Below, in pieces: positions 36,671 to 45,981 of a stretch of 64,000 bases of DNA; the stretch's first letter is position 1; each line of letters begins with the position of its first letter. The notes beneath the pieces were generated by a model. The model was not told the origin of the DNA. It worked only from the letters and a program-made list of their open reading frames with translations, and did not search any database. Source of the stretch: an uncultured Pseudomonadales bacterium (GTDB lineage: Bacteria > Pseudomonadota > Gammaproteobacteria > Pseudomonadales > Azotimanducaceae). Location: NCBI GenBank assembly GCA_937921865.1, contig CAKZWF010000010.1, positions 28,279-92,278 on the forward strand. Direction: 5' to 3'. Made by a program: the position numbers and the translations under genes.

Positions 36671-37711
36671 TTATTCGGCAATCACACAGCTGACAGAACG
36701 GCGAACCGGATTACAGAGCGCGGGCGCACCGATGCGTACCACGTAATCAGAATTGAAATGTTCCGCCGGCAGGTAATAGTCGGTGCTGATGAGCTGCGCT
36801 CCTGACTCAAATGCCCGATCACGGCGCCGGGTATCGTCAGTGCGGGCTTCCCGGGTATCAGCGTCAGCTCTGGTACGAACAATAAATCCTGTCCGCACCA
36901 GGCGCTGGATGTCAGAAAAATCTTCAACGGGATCATTGATGATCATGATCGCAGCGCCAGGCTCAGCTTCCGGCAGATTTGCAAACATTGCCCGGTTGCG
37001 CCAGTCGCTGACATAACTTCGACGTTTGTCACCAGACTCATCGAGTACGGCAATAAATCTCCCTCGGGCAGCGTCGAGCAACGGCCAGTCGAGTTCACCT
37101 GAGGCAAAGACTTCAGCCGGAGTAATGAGCTTGCCGCCCAGGACCGCGCGAATTTCGTAATCCATCGCCTGCCAGGCATCTTCACCGAATGGGTGCGGTG
37201 TTACCGCGCCGGGCCATTCTATTGCCGCATCTTTGGCATTGAATGAAACGAATATAGGCACATGCCGCGGGTACTGTTCTGACCAGGAGCGCAGTAGCGT
37301 CAGACAATGAACCAGCGATTGGCAGTTACTGCGATCATCGAGATTCTGAACATGCAGCACTGGGAACTGGCTGCCGCGGTCGCGATTAGGGAACAACGAA
37401 CCCTCGGGATCGTAGAAAACATCCAATTCAAGTTTTCGGACACCCAATCTAAGCTGTTCTGGCAGTGACAGATGGCTGTACTCCAAGGACGCGGCAACTT
37501 CGGGTCGGCCAGCAGACAGGGCTTCGAAATTCGCGGCAGGCATCGCCAGCTTGTAGCTGTTGTGGCTGCCAATAATCTGAATGTCGTTCAGACGCAGCGC
37601 TCCTTCGGCCGCCGTCGCTTGGCTCACTACAGCCAAAGGCAACATCATCGTGACTGACAGCAGCGACAAACCAATCAACGCCGACCTGCCGAAAGATGAC
37701 CGTAATCTCAT
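36671..37711 (-). CDS. Phosphoinositide phospholipase C-like (PI-PLC C1) secreted protein
   Basis: The 346-residue protein starts with an export signal (ALIGLSLLSVTMMLPLAVVSQATA). The core carries IIGSHNSYKLAMP with the first catalytic histidine, KLELDVFYDPE (metal-binding Glu/Asp) and VLHVQNLDD with a second histidine, the pattern of calcium-dependent PI-PLC C1 proteins. Bacterial members may act on phosphodiesters other than phosphoinositides. It begins four bases after the xanthine-dehydrogenase FAD gene stop, which suggests one long transcript. Confidence 0.82.
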   Translation of the reverse strand: MRLRSSFGRSALIGLSLLSVTMMLPLAVVSQATAAEGALRLNDIQIIGSHNSYKLAMPAANFEALSAGRPEVAASLEYSHLSLPEQLRLGVRKLELDVFYDPEGSLFPNRDRGSQFPVLHVQNLDDRSNCQSLVHCLTLLRSWSEQYPRHVPIFVSFNAKDAAIEWPGAVTPHPFGEDAWQAMDYEIRAVLGGKLITPAEVFASGELDWPLLDAARGRFIAVLDESGDKRRSYVSDWRNRAMFANLPEAEPGAAIMIINDPVEDFSDIQRLVRTGFIVRTRADADTREARTDDTRRRDRAFESGAQLISTDYYLPAEHFNSDYVVRIGAPALCNPVRRSVSCVIAE

Positions 37712-37715
37712 GGAT

Positions 37716-38516
37716 TCAGGCTTTCAGGAGATCAGCGACTGCACGTTTGGTCATGACTTTTACCAGGTGGGCACGATATTCAGCAGACGCATGCAGGTCG
37801 CTATTAAAACCGGCGTCAGGCACCTCAACTGTCTCTACCGCTTCAACAGACAGTTGCTCCCGCAGCACCTCTTCCAGCGCCGTAGCACGAAATGCACAGG
37901 GACCAGCCCCGGTGACACCGACACGAATATCACCGGAGAAATCGGCCACCAGCACGCCAACCGTGGCATAACGGGAAGCGGGGTTCGGGAACTTCCGATA
38001 CGCTGCTCGAGTCGGGCACTGAAATTCGATGCGGCTGAGTATTTCACCAGGCTCCAGCGCCGTTTCGAACAGATCTTTGAAATAGTCATCAGCACTGATG
38101 CTACGGCTGGCGGTATAAACGGTTGCGCCAAGTGCCACCACGGCCGCGGGATAATCAGCTGCCGGATCACTGTTAGCGACTGAACCGCCCAGTGTCCCGC
38201 GATTGCGAACCTGACCATCACCAATCTGACCAGCCAGAGCCGACAGCACCGGCAGTACCCGTCTGATTTCTGCTGAATCAGCCACGTCGGCGTGTCGAGT
38301 AAAAGCGCCCACACTTACCCGATCATCTCGAACTTCAATACCCGATAGTTCGGCAATGCCACTGAGGTCGATAACATCTGTAGGCGCTGCCAGACGCTGC
38401 TTCAGCGTCGGTATCAGGGTCTGCCCGCCTGCCAGAAACATGCCGTCTTCGACGGCTTTGAACAGCGCCTGAGCTTCTTCCACACTGGTCGGTTTGTGAT
38501 AGTTAAACTGATACAT
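37716..38516 (-). CDS. Molybdenum hydroxylase FAD-binding subunit
   Basis: Medium subunit, CoxM/XdhB type, 266 residues. FAD-binding elements are AGGQTLIPTLK (residues ~30-40) and GTLGGSVANSDPAADYPA (~110-127). It passes electrons from the Mo site, via the 2Fe-2S protein, to FAD. 30 bp separate it from the large subunit. Length is typical. Confidence 0.94.
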   Translation of the reverse strand: MYQFNYHKPTSVEEAQALFKAVEDGMFLAGGQTLIPTLKQRLAAPTDVIDLSGIAELSGIEVRDDRVSVGAFTRHADVADSAEIRRVLPVLSALAGQIGDGQVRNRGTLGGSVANSDPAADYPAAVVALGATVYTASRSISADDYFKDLFETALEPGEILSRIEFQCPTRAAYRKFPNPASRYATVGVLVADFSGDIRVGVTGAGPCAFRATALEEVLREQLSVEAVETVEVPDAGFNSDLHASAEYRAHLVKVMTKRAVADLLKA

Positions 38517-38546
38517 GAGCCAATTCCTCCGCCCAGATCTTCCGAT

Positions 38547-40907
38547 TCATGCCGTTCTCCTGTTCTGCAGCACCCGCCAGATTTTCTCGGAGGTGGCCGG
38601 CATAGCCACCGCCTCACCCAGGGCGTCCGCAACCGCATTCATGATTGCCGCCGGTGACCCGATGGCACCTGCTTCACCACAGCCTTTCACGCCGAGCGGG
38701 TTATGGGTGCAGGGTGTCACTGTGGTGTCAACGCGGAAGTCCGGGAGATCATCGGCACGAGGCATGCAGTAGTCCATATAGGAGCCGGTGATCAGCTGCC
38801 CGTATTCATCATAGATACCGTGTTCGAGCAGAGCCTGACCGACACCCTGAGCAAGACCGCCATGCACCTGTCCGGCAACGATCATCGGATTGATAATGTG
38901 CCCGAAATCGTCAACAGCAACAAAATCCACCAGCTCAATAACACCGGTGGCTTCATCAATCTCGATTTCGGCTATGTGAGTTCCAGCGGGATAGGTGAAG
39001 TTTTCAGGGTCATAGAAAGCTTTTTCTGAAAAACCCGGCTCCAGTTCAGTGGGATAGTTGGTTGGCACATACGCAGCAAAAGCGACCTCGCCGAACGTCA
39101 ACGCCTGATTACTGTCCCGCACCACAAAACTTCCATCGGTGAAATCGACGGCAGCCGGATCTGCTTCCAGCATGTGTGCGGCAATCTTTGTGCCCTTCGC
39201 AATGAGCTTATCCGCAGCGCCCATCAACGCGGAGCCACCGACAGCCAGCGAACGTGACCCATAAGTGCCAAGACCAAATTCGACCCGACCGGTATCGCCG
39301 TGCACCACTTCCACATCGTCGAAAGGAATACCGAGACGGTCCGAGACAATCTGCGCAAACGTCGTTTCATGGCCCTGGCCATGACTGTGGGATCCGGTAA
39401 AGACAGTGACATTGCCAGTCGGATTGACCCGAATCTCGCCACTTTCATACAGGCCAACCCCCGCGCCAAGCTGAATCGCCAGCTGCGACGGTGCCAGTCC
39501 GCAGGCTTCGATGTAGCAGGACAGCCCAAGCCCTCGGCGCTTGCCAGCGGCTGCCGCCGCTTCGCGCCGCGCCGGAAAACCATCGTAATCAATCATTGCC
39601 AGGGCACGATCCAGGCTGACCTGATAGTCACCGGTGTCATAGGTCAGCGCTACCGGTGTGTCGTAAGGAAACTGATCTGGGGTGATCATGTTGAAGCGGC
39701 GCAGCTCGGCCGGATCACGACCGAGCTCGCGGGCTGCCTGTTCGACCACCCGCTCAACGACATAGGTCGCTTCCGGGCGCCCGGCTCCGCGGTAGGCGTC
39801 AACGGGAGCGGTATTGGTATAGACACCCTGCACTTCCACATAGATATTCGGAGTGCGGTACTGGCCAGCCAGCAGTGTTCCGTAAAGATAAGTCGGCACT
39901 GATGAGCCGAACGTCGACAGGTAAGCGCCGAGGTTGGCTGTGGTGCTGACTTTCAACGCGACAAACTCACCGGCTTCATTCATGCCCAGTTCGGCATGGG
40001 TGACATGGTCTCGGCCGTGGGCGTCGGCGAGAAACGCCTCGCTGCGATCCGCAGTCCATTTGATTGTCATCCCGGTGCGCCGCGCCGCCCAGATCACCGC
40101 AGTTTCTTCTGCGTAGATGAAAATCTTCGAACCAAATCCACCGCCTACATCCGGCGCAATGATTCTCAGCTTGTGTTCAGGAGCAACCTGAACGAACGCT
40201 GACAGTACCAGGCGCGCCAGGTGCGGATTCTGACTGGTGGTGTAGAGAGTGTGCTCGCCACTCCCAGGATCGTAACTGCCCAGCGCGGCGCGAGGTTCCA
40301 TTGCATTGGGAATCAGGCGATTGTTGACCAGATCGATCCGAGTGACATGTGCTGCACTCGCCAGAGCTGCCTCTGTCGCCGCCCGTTCGCCCAGTTCCCA
40401 GTCAAAAGCGAGATTGTCACTGACACCTTCATGGATCTGTTCAGACCCGGTGGCCTCAGCAGGATCCACGACCGCATCTAGCTCAGCGAAATCAGTCAGG
40501 ACCGCCTCAGCACCCTGCCTTGCTGCGGCCAGCGTATCGGCAATGACCAGCCCGTAAGGCTCCCCGACATAGTTTACGAGGGTCGCGGCTAGCGGCGGAT
40601 GTGGTGCGGAAACCATATCCGAGCCATCTTTCTGTTTGACCAGCCAGCCGCAGGGGATGTCACCCAGACCATCTTCCGCCATCTGCTGACCAGTAAGTAC
40701 CGTACAGACACCGCGGACATTCGCAGCCTCCGAAACGTCGATGTCTTCAATCCGGGCTCTGGCATAGGGCGACCTGAGAAAAACCGCGTACTTCTGCCCG
40801 GCCACGTTGAAATCATCGGTGTACCGCCCGGTACCGGTGATGAAACGCAGATCCTCTTTGCGTTTTACGGAAGCACCAATTCCGGTCTGCACGACTGCTT
40901 CACTCAT
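38547..40907 (-). CDS. Molybdenum hydroxylase large (Mo-cofactor) subunit, CoxL form II
   Basis: The 786-residue catalytic subunit starts MSEAVVQTGIG at 40907; the upstream reading overlaps the iron-sulfur gene and is rejected. The active-site loop reads AYRGAGR (about residue 366), the form II signature, not the AYxCSFR of true CO dehydrogenase. The catalytic Glu is in GCGEAGAIGSP. So it is a xanthine-dehydrogenase-family hydroxylase with an unknown N-heterocycle or aldehyde substrate. It forms a unit with the neighbouring FAD and 2Fe-2S genes. Confidence 0.95.
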   Translation of the reverse strand: MSEAVVQTGIGASVKRKEDLRFITGTGRYTDDFNVAGQKYAVFLRSPYARARIEDIDVSEAANVRGVCTVLTGQQMAEDGLGDIPCGWLVKQKDGSDMVSAPHPPLAATLVNYVGEPYGLVIADTLAAARQGAEAVLTDFAELDAVVDPAEATGSEQIHEGVSDNLAFDWELGERAATEAALASAAHVTRIDLVNNRLIPNAMEPRAALGSYDPGSGEHTLYTTSQNPHLARLVLSAFVQVAPEHKLRIIAPDVGGGFGSKIFIYAEETAVIWAARRTGMTIKWTADRSEAFLADAHGRDHVTHAELGMNEAGEFVALKVSTTANLGAYLSTFGSSVPTYLYGTLLAGQYRTPNIYVEVQGVYTNTAPVDAYRGAGRPEATYVVERVVEQAARELGRDPAELRRFNMITPDQFPYDTPVALTYDTGDYQVSLDRALAMIDYDGFPARREAAAAAGKRRGLGLSCYIEACGLAPSQLAIQLGAGVGLYESGEIRVNPTGNVTVFTGSHSHGQGHETTFAQIVSDRLGIPFDDVEVVHGDTGRVEFGLGTYGSRSLAVGGSALMGAADKLIAKGTKIAAHMLEADPAAVDFTDGSFVVRDSNQALTFGEVAFAAYVPTNYPTELEPGFSEKAFYDPENFTYPAGTHIAEIEIDEATGVIELVDFVAVDDFGHIINPMIVAGQVHGGLAQGVGQALLEHGIYDEYGQLITGSYMDYCMPRADDLPDFRVDTTVTPCTHNPLGVKGCGEAGAIGSPAAIMNAVADALGEAVAMPATSEKIWRVLQNRRTA

Positions 40908-40908
40908 C

Positions 40909-41388
40909 TCAGTTCTCCTGAGTCTGGTCTGTCCCTGCCCTCGCCACCTGCAACACTGCTTGGACAATATTGTGGTAACCCGTACACCGGCAAATGTTGC
41001 CTTCCAACCCCTCGCGGACTTCCTGATTGGTCTGCACACCGACGTTTTCGACCAGGTCGATGGCACTCATGATCATGCCCGGGGTACAGAATCCACACTG
41101 CAGCGCATGACAGTCTCGGAACGCTTGCTGCATCGGGTGGAGATTTTCTGTGCTGCCAATACCTTCGATTGTGGTCACGTTGGACCCATCTACCTGAGCC
41201 GCAAGCACGGTGCAGGATTTCACGCCGCGCCCGTCAAGGTGCACTGTGCAGGCCCCACACTGGCTGGTATCACACCCCACATGGGTCCCCGTGAGCTTGA
41301 GATGCTCCCGGATGACGTCGACCAGCAGCGTGTTTTCCGGTACGTCGAGGGTGTGGTCGTGACCGTTGACGGTTAGTGAAATCTGCAT
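40909..41388 (-). CDS. Molybdenum hydroxylase 2Fe-2S subunit
   Basis: Small subunit, CoxS type, 159 residues. It has a plant-ferredoxin-type cluster ([15 protein letters not shown]) and the second all-helical cluster motif ([10 protein letters not shown] then CRCTGYHNI). It carries electrons between the Mo site and FAD. The next gene's ATG is one base past its stop, so translation is coupled. 60 bp follow the CoxG gene on the same strand. Confidence 0.96.
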   Translation of the reverse strand: MQISLTVNGHDHTLDVPENTLLVDVIREHLKLTGTHVGCDTSQCGACTVHLDGRGVKSCTVLAAQVDGSNVTTIEGIGSTENLHPMQQAFRDCHALQCGFCTPGMIMSAIDLVENVGVQTNQEVREGLEGNICRCTGYHNIVQAVLQVARAGTDQTQEN

Positions 41389-41448
41389 CAGTTATCTCCC
41401 CCGAGATCCGGTTTCCCTTATCGAAAAACTCGAAATTAAAAAGCCAGT

Positions 41449-42012
41449 CTAAAAAGCCAGAATCATCGCTATCGCCAGTGCTGCGAACATCACAGCCCAG
41501 ATCACCCAGCTACCGCTGCGCTCATAGGCCCGCTCAACCGGCACGCTGTCAGCGGCCGTCGCCTGCGGCGCTTCACCACTGACTTCTTTACCAAACGCGG
41601 CGAAAAAATCGTCCGCCATTTTTCGCGCGGCACCATCGATCAAACGCGAGCCAACCTGGGCCAGTTTGCCACCTACGTTGGCTTTCACCTGATAGGAAAG
41701 CAATGTCGCCGACCCTTCTTCGCGCAGCTCAACATTAGCAGTGCCTTTACCGAAACCGGCAGCACCGCCTTTAACATTCGCCTGCAGGGTATAACTGGTA
41801 GGTGGGTTGACGTCCGCGAGGTTCAGCTGCGCCTGAAACGTTGCGCTGACCGGGCCAATTTTGGCTTTGACGGATGCGACAAACTGATCGTCGCCAGCCT
41901 GTTCCATGCTCTGACAACCATCGATACACCGCCCCAGGATCTCCGGGTCGTTGAGGCCACGCCAGACTGTTTCGAGACCCGCAGCAATGCGGTACTCGCC
42001 CGTTTGTTCCAC
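41449..42012 (-). CDS. CoxG-like SRPBCC membrane protein
   Basis: The 187-residue protein starts with a GTG at 42012, backed by GGGGA six bases upstream and the usual EQTGEYRIAAG opening. SRPBCC fold, with the CoxG-type motif WRGLNDPEILGRCIDGCQ near the start. A C-terminal hydrophobic helix (VIWAVMFAALAIAMILAF) anchors it in the membrane. CoxG recruits the hydroxylase to the membrane and helps electron transfer to quinones; it heads the operon here. Confidence 0.92.
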   Translation of the reverse strand: MEQTGEYRIAAGLETVWRGLNDPEILGRCIDGCQSMEQAGDDQFVASVKAKIGPVSATFQAQLNLADVNPPTSYTLQANVKGGAAGFGKGTANVELREEGSATLLSYQVKANVGGKLAQVGSRLIDGAARKMADDFFAAFGKEVSGEAPQATAADSVPVERAYERSGSWVIWAVMFAALAIAMILAF

Positions 42013-42178
42013 CGGCTTCCCCAGAAGTATTGCAATGACTGTGAGTCGCAAGGGTCGCACGATTAACGGAAAGCGGCAACGGCGAGGGCTGCCCGCTACC
42101 CGTGACTATCCTCACTCCAGGTCCCAAAGAACGCTGAACGCGCAGCGGGTGGCGAAACACAGCAAGTCCGGGAGGTTC

Positions 42179-44773
42179 TCAGCGCCTGTGCAGCGCTACG
42201 ACACCATCAGTGGCAGCTTTGCGATGGCTGCTCAGAAACTCATTCAGCTGTTGCAGCGGCAATGCCCTGCTGATTAGAAAACCCTGCACCAGATCGCATT
42301 CGATTTCCCGCAGCAGATTCAGTTCCGCTGCTTTCTCAACACCTTCCGCGATGACCTCAAGATTCAGCAAACGGGCAATTTCGACAATTTTAGCGGCCAT
42401 CTCCCGCGCAGATTTCGATGCAGTCACGGGTGTGATGAATGATCGATCGATTTTGATCGCGTCCAACGGCAGCGTACGCAACATATTCAAAGATGAATAA
42501 CCCGTACCAAAGTCATCGAGCGCCACATGCACCCCGGCAGCTCTAAGCTTGTCGAGCTCGCTGACAATCCGCTCGGCATCTTCAACAAACACCGATTCGG
42601 TCAGCTCCAGCTCCATGCGGTTGGCCACCAGAGAACAACGCACCAGCTCTTCTAAGAAACTATCCGCGAAACCCGGCCGCACAAACTGCTGCGAAGAAAT
42701 ATTAATGGCTACCCGCTTCAGGCCGAGCCGGTAGTCGTCGCTCATGCGCAGACACTCAGCGCTTTTTTCCACCAGTAGTCGGGTGAATGCCTGTATCAGC
42801 CCGGTATCTTCGGCTACCGGGATAAACTGATCCGGAGTCAACGGATCGTCGTCATCCTGTGGCCAGCGGATCAATCCTTCCACCAGTTCGATTCGATTCG
42901 TGCGCAGATTGAGCTTGGGTTGAAAGTGCAGCTCGAGACGCTCGTCGGCAATCACCTCACGCAGGCGGGCTTCGATACGGACCCGTTTTTCGGTCGCCTG
43001 ATTGAGCGACTCGTCGAAGAATGCAAACGCACTGCCTTTATGCTCTTTGGCCTTGTACATGGCCACATCCGCTTTCATCAACAACACGCCCGGCTCAGTG
43101 CCGTCGTCAGGAAACACCGACACCCCGACAGAAACATCCACCGGGTGACTGACGCCATCCACGACAAACGGGCAACACACGGCTTCAATCAGGCGCTCAC
43201 ATAATAGAGTCAATTCAGACTGGTCTTTAAAATCCGGGAAGATGATCGCAAACTCGTCACCACCCAGTCGGGCCACGACATCGGTCACGCGCAACCCTTC
43301 CTTCAATCTATTGGCAACTTCGCGCAGCATCTCGTCGCCGGTCAGATGGCCCTCTGTATCATTTATCTGTTTGAAGCGATCGAGATCCAGAAACAGCAAC
43401 GCACCCTGCGCGCCTCGTCGTTTCGCCACCAGTATCTGTTCCTGCAGACGGTCATTGAAAGCCTGGCGGTTGATCAGCCCGGTGAGCACATCGTAATTGG
43501 CCTGACGGTACAGGGCTCGTGCCCGATCGGCATTGGTCGCGGCTACCGACAGACGGTCAGCCAGTTCCGACAAGGTAGAACTATCACTTTCTGAAAGTGC
43601 ACGGTCGCTGCGGGCAAACAGATAGCCAGCCAGGGCACCGTCACGACGAATCGCAAATCCGGTACTGCAGGGTTCGCCGAGATGGCTGCCCATCAAATAT
43701 CGTGCCTGCTCTGCAGTGCTTTCCAGAAGCTCAAAGGACAGCAATTCTGAGCGCAGGTTTTCATCTTCGAGTTCAAACAGTTTACCGCCGCCAGACCCTT
43801 CGACCAGATAGACGCAGCAGGCGACTTCGCAACTCTGAGTCGCAAGCTGGAGTGCCTGTCTGAGCAGATCATCTCCATTCGCGCCGGACAGAATCAGACG
43901 ATCAATCTCGGCGAGAGCCTGCATCTTCTGAAATGAGTTACCCAGACGTTCCGTCATCAAATTGAAGTCAGCGCCGAGTTTCTCGAACTCATCGCCAGTC
44001 TTCAAGTTAACCCGGTGGCTGTAATCTCCATCGCTGATCGACATCGTCGCTGCTTTGAGATCTGCCAGCGGCGCTACTACCCGACGAATCTGCCGCAACA
44101 ATAGCCAACCGATGGCCAGCGCCGCCAGAAGGATCATCAGCGGCAGCACTTTCGCAATCAGGCTGACATGACGCAATGCAACTGTTACGAGCTGTGAAGA
44201 AGATACCGAGAGCTTTATATCTGTGTTGAAGACACTGGCCAATGGCAGATGCCAGGCTGCCTCTATGCGCTCACCTTCAGTTTCGTCGACAAGAGCCGCA
44301 CCATGGCAGTCGATCAGCTGATCATCCAGCGTAATACACCGCTCCACGCCGTAATGCACTTGACCCAGATCTTTAAATAGAACATCGAATGATATGGTGC
44401 CGATGAGCACGACATCATCCTGGGGGACTTGAATCAGTATGCTGTTCTCACCCAGAGCCAGTACAGTTTTTTCAACCTTTACCGGTGATTCGACGATGGC
44501 AAAACCACCAATAGTATGGTCTTGCGTCACTGACATGCCGCTCAGATACAGCAGTCTGACTTCCGATTCAGCACGCTCAATCTGATTGAGCACGTCAAGT
44601 GCGTAGGTTTTAGTGGATTCTCGCAGCTGTTTTTGGGCGAGCGACAGAGTCTGGGCTTCGATTTCCGACATCGCCAGAACCGCCAGACCAGCCAGCGGCA
44701 GCAGTCCGCAGACGAGCACAAACAGTACGATGTTGCGTTCGACCCGGCTGCGAAAGGCGGACAATCTGAACAT
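42179..44773 (-). CDS. Membrane GGDEF-EAL protein with large periplasmic sensor
   Basis: Cyclic-di-GMP protein of 864 residues; ATG at 44773 has GAGGA upstream. Order: membrane helix (about 14-36), periplasmic region of about 160 residues, second helix (VLPLMILLAALAIGWLLL), HAMP, an intermediate GAF-like region, GGDEF domain with intact LGGDEF near 503, then the EAL domain. The EAL motif itself reads EGL near 631, with NISSQQF, ELTES, DDFGTG and KIDRSF intact, so hydrolysis is still possible. It starts one base past the stop of the pilin-like gene, so both are co-transcribed. Confidence 0.93.
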   Translation of the reverse strand: MFRLSAFRSRVERNIVLFVLVCGLLPLAGLAVLAMSEIEAQTLSLAQKQLRESTKTYALDVLNQIERAESEVRLLYLSGMSVTQDHTIGGFAIVESPVKVEKTVLALGENSILIQVPQDDVVLIGTISFDVLFKDLGQVHYGVERCITLDDQLIDCHGAALVDETEGERIEAAWHLPLASVFNTDIKLSVSSSQLVTVALRHVSLIAKVLPLMILLAALAIGWLLLRQIRRVVAPLADLKAATMSISDGDYSHRVNLKTGDEFEKLGADFNLMTERLGNSFQKMQALAEIDRLILSGANGDDLLRQALQLATQSCEVACCVYLVEGSGGGKLFELEDENLRSELLSFELLESTAEQARYLMGSHLGEPCSTGFAIRRDGALAGYLFARSDRALSESDSSTLSELADRLSVAATNADRARALYRQANYDVLTGLINRQAFNDRLQEQILVAKRRGAQGALLFLDLDRFKQINDTEGHLTGDEMLREVANRLKEGLRVTDVVARLGGDEFAIIFPDFKDQSELTLLCERLIEAVCCPFVVDGVSHPVDVSVGVSVFPDDGTEPGVLLMKADVAMYKAKEHKGSAFAFFDESLNQATEKRVRIEARLREVIADERLELHFQPKLNLRTNRIELVEGLIRWPQDDDDPLTPDQFIPVAEDTGLIQAFTRLLVEKSAECLRMSDDYRLGLKRVAINISSQQFVRPGFADSFLEELVRCSLVANRMELELTESVFVEDAERIVSELDKLRAAGVHVALDDFGTGYSSLNMLRTLPLDAIKIDRSFITPVTASKSAREMAAKIVEIARLLNLEVIAEGVEKAAELNLLREIECDLVQGFLISRALPLQQLNEFLSSHRKAATDGVVALHRR

Positions 44774-44774
44774 G

Positions 44775-45233
44775 TCAGAAGTCCTCACCGACGCCAACGA
44801 AGCTGCCTTCAGCCGCCCGGACTAATTCGTCGCGACTTGCGCGTGCTGTCAGCAGCGGTGTAGAGACACCATCTTCGCCAACGCTAGACAGATTGAAGTC
44901 ACTATTGAACGGCACCAGATTACGGTCTTTACGCAACTGACCGCGCAAACCCGGCTCAGCCTCGCGCCGAATCTTCAAATATTGATAGGTCTGCCCCCGG
45001 GGATCGATGATTACTGGTCCGGGAAGCTCGTCCAATGAATCCGGATAGTCGAAATTGTTCGAAAAGTAGCGCTCGAGACGCATATCCAATGTCCCGATAT
45101 CCGTGACTGCCTGACCCGGAAAGGCCCGACTGACGACGGCTCCGTAAAGCGGCACCGCAATCGCAGACAATAAGCCCGCGACGCAAAGCGCAACAAGCAC
45201 TGCTAACAGTGTGAAACCACCAGAACGCATCAA
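44775..45233 (-). CDS. Type IV pilin/pseudopilin-like protein lacking Glu5
   Basis: The 152-residue protein has a pilin-type N-terminus: a short basic leader, then GGF, then a hydrophobic helix (TLLAVLVALCVAGLLSAIA). The rest resembles a GspG-type pseudopilin (PLYGAVV, RLERYFSNNFDYPDSLDELP). The residue that should be Glu5 of the mature protein is Ala, unlike most major pilins and GspG. No prepilin peptidase or secretion genes are near. It lies one base upstream of a GGDEF-EAL gene. The function is uncertain. Confidence 0.75.
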   Translation of the reverse strand: MMRSGGFTLLAVLVALCVAGLLSAIAVPLYGAVVSRAFPGQAVTDIGTLDMRLERYFSNNFDYPDSLDELPGPVIIDPRGQTYQYLKIRREAEPGLRGQLRKDRNLVPFNSDFNLSSVGEDGVSTPLLTARASRDELVRAAEGSFVGVGEDF

Positions 45234-45490
45234 ACCCCTCGAGCTACAAAGTTTTAGGCCCCGACAATCTAAATCTGATCCGCCTGAATTACTGTGTTCG
45301 ACTGTTCTGACAAAGCTATGGGACTGCTGATTTGAGGATCACGTCACATTAGTCGACAAAAATGTTCATGAAATTCCCGAATTTAGGTGCGCATGAAGGT
45401 TGCCTGACAAGATCCTTTGCGAAACAATAGAAGACCGCAGCATCCACTCATGGCGCTGACGCGCCACCTGACTGACATCGAGGGCTTGAT

Positions 45491-45967
45491 ATGGAAGATC
45501 ACCCACCCGAACTACTGATGCGCGGCCTGTTGCGCGCTTATTACTGGATGGACGAAAGTCTGCAGAACGGTCTGCAGCAGGCGGGCTATCCACCCCGAAC
45601 CCGCACCCAGACGATGATTCTGATCAATATTGCTGACGGTGTTACCCGAGCGGCTGAACTCGCGCGGGTACTGGGCGTGAGCCGGCAGGCTATCCAGCAG
45701 CAGATCAACGAACTGGAACGTGACGACCTGGTGACCCAGATTCCGGATCCCACTGATCGGCGCGCCAATCGCATCGTCTTCAGCGAGAAGGGTTCAGAAC
45801 TCATCAATGCTGCGCTCGCCACACTTCGCCAATCCGAACAGGCGCTGGCGATGCGCATGGGCTACGAAACTGTCAGCAGTCTGCGCCGGGCGCTGATGTC
45901 TGACTGGGGTCCGGTGATCGGCGAACACCATCCACCAGGACGCAAGCGCTCAGTTTCCAACGGCTGA
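45491..45967 (+). CDS. MarR-family transcriptional regulator
   Basis: The 158-residue winged-helix DNA-binding protein has the MarR arrangement: a helix-turn-helix region GVTRAAELARVLGVSRQA and the wing DPTDRRANRIVFSEKG, then a C-terminal dimer helix. The targets are unknown; the pilin-like gene upstream is divergent with a 257-bp gap in which I see no clear operator. It converges with the glutamate-synthase-like gene (14 bp gap). Confidence 0.9.
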   Translation: MEDHPPELLMRGLLRAYYWMDESLQNGLQQAGYPPRTRTQTMILINIADGVTRAAELARVLGVSRQAIQQQINELERDDLVTQIPDPTDRRANRIVFSEKGSELINAALATLRQSEQALAMRMGYETVSSLRRALMSDWGPVIGEHHPPGRKRSVSNG

Positions 45968-45981
45968 CCGCTGGCTTTAGA

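Noticed and set aside
38547..42012. Aerobic CO dehydrogenase operon
   Set aside because: The Mo subunit has AYRGAGR, the form II loop, not the Cys-containing form I loop of true CO dehydrogenase.
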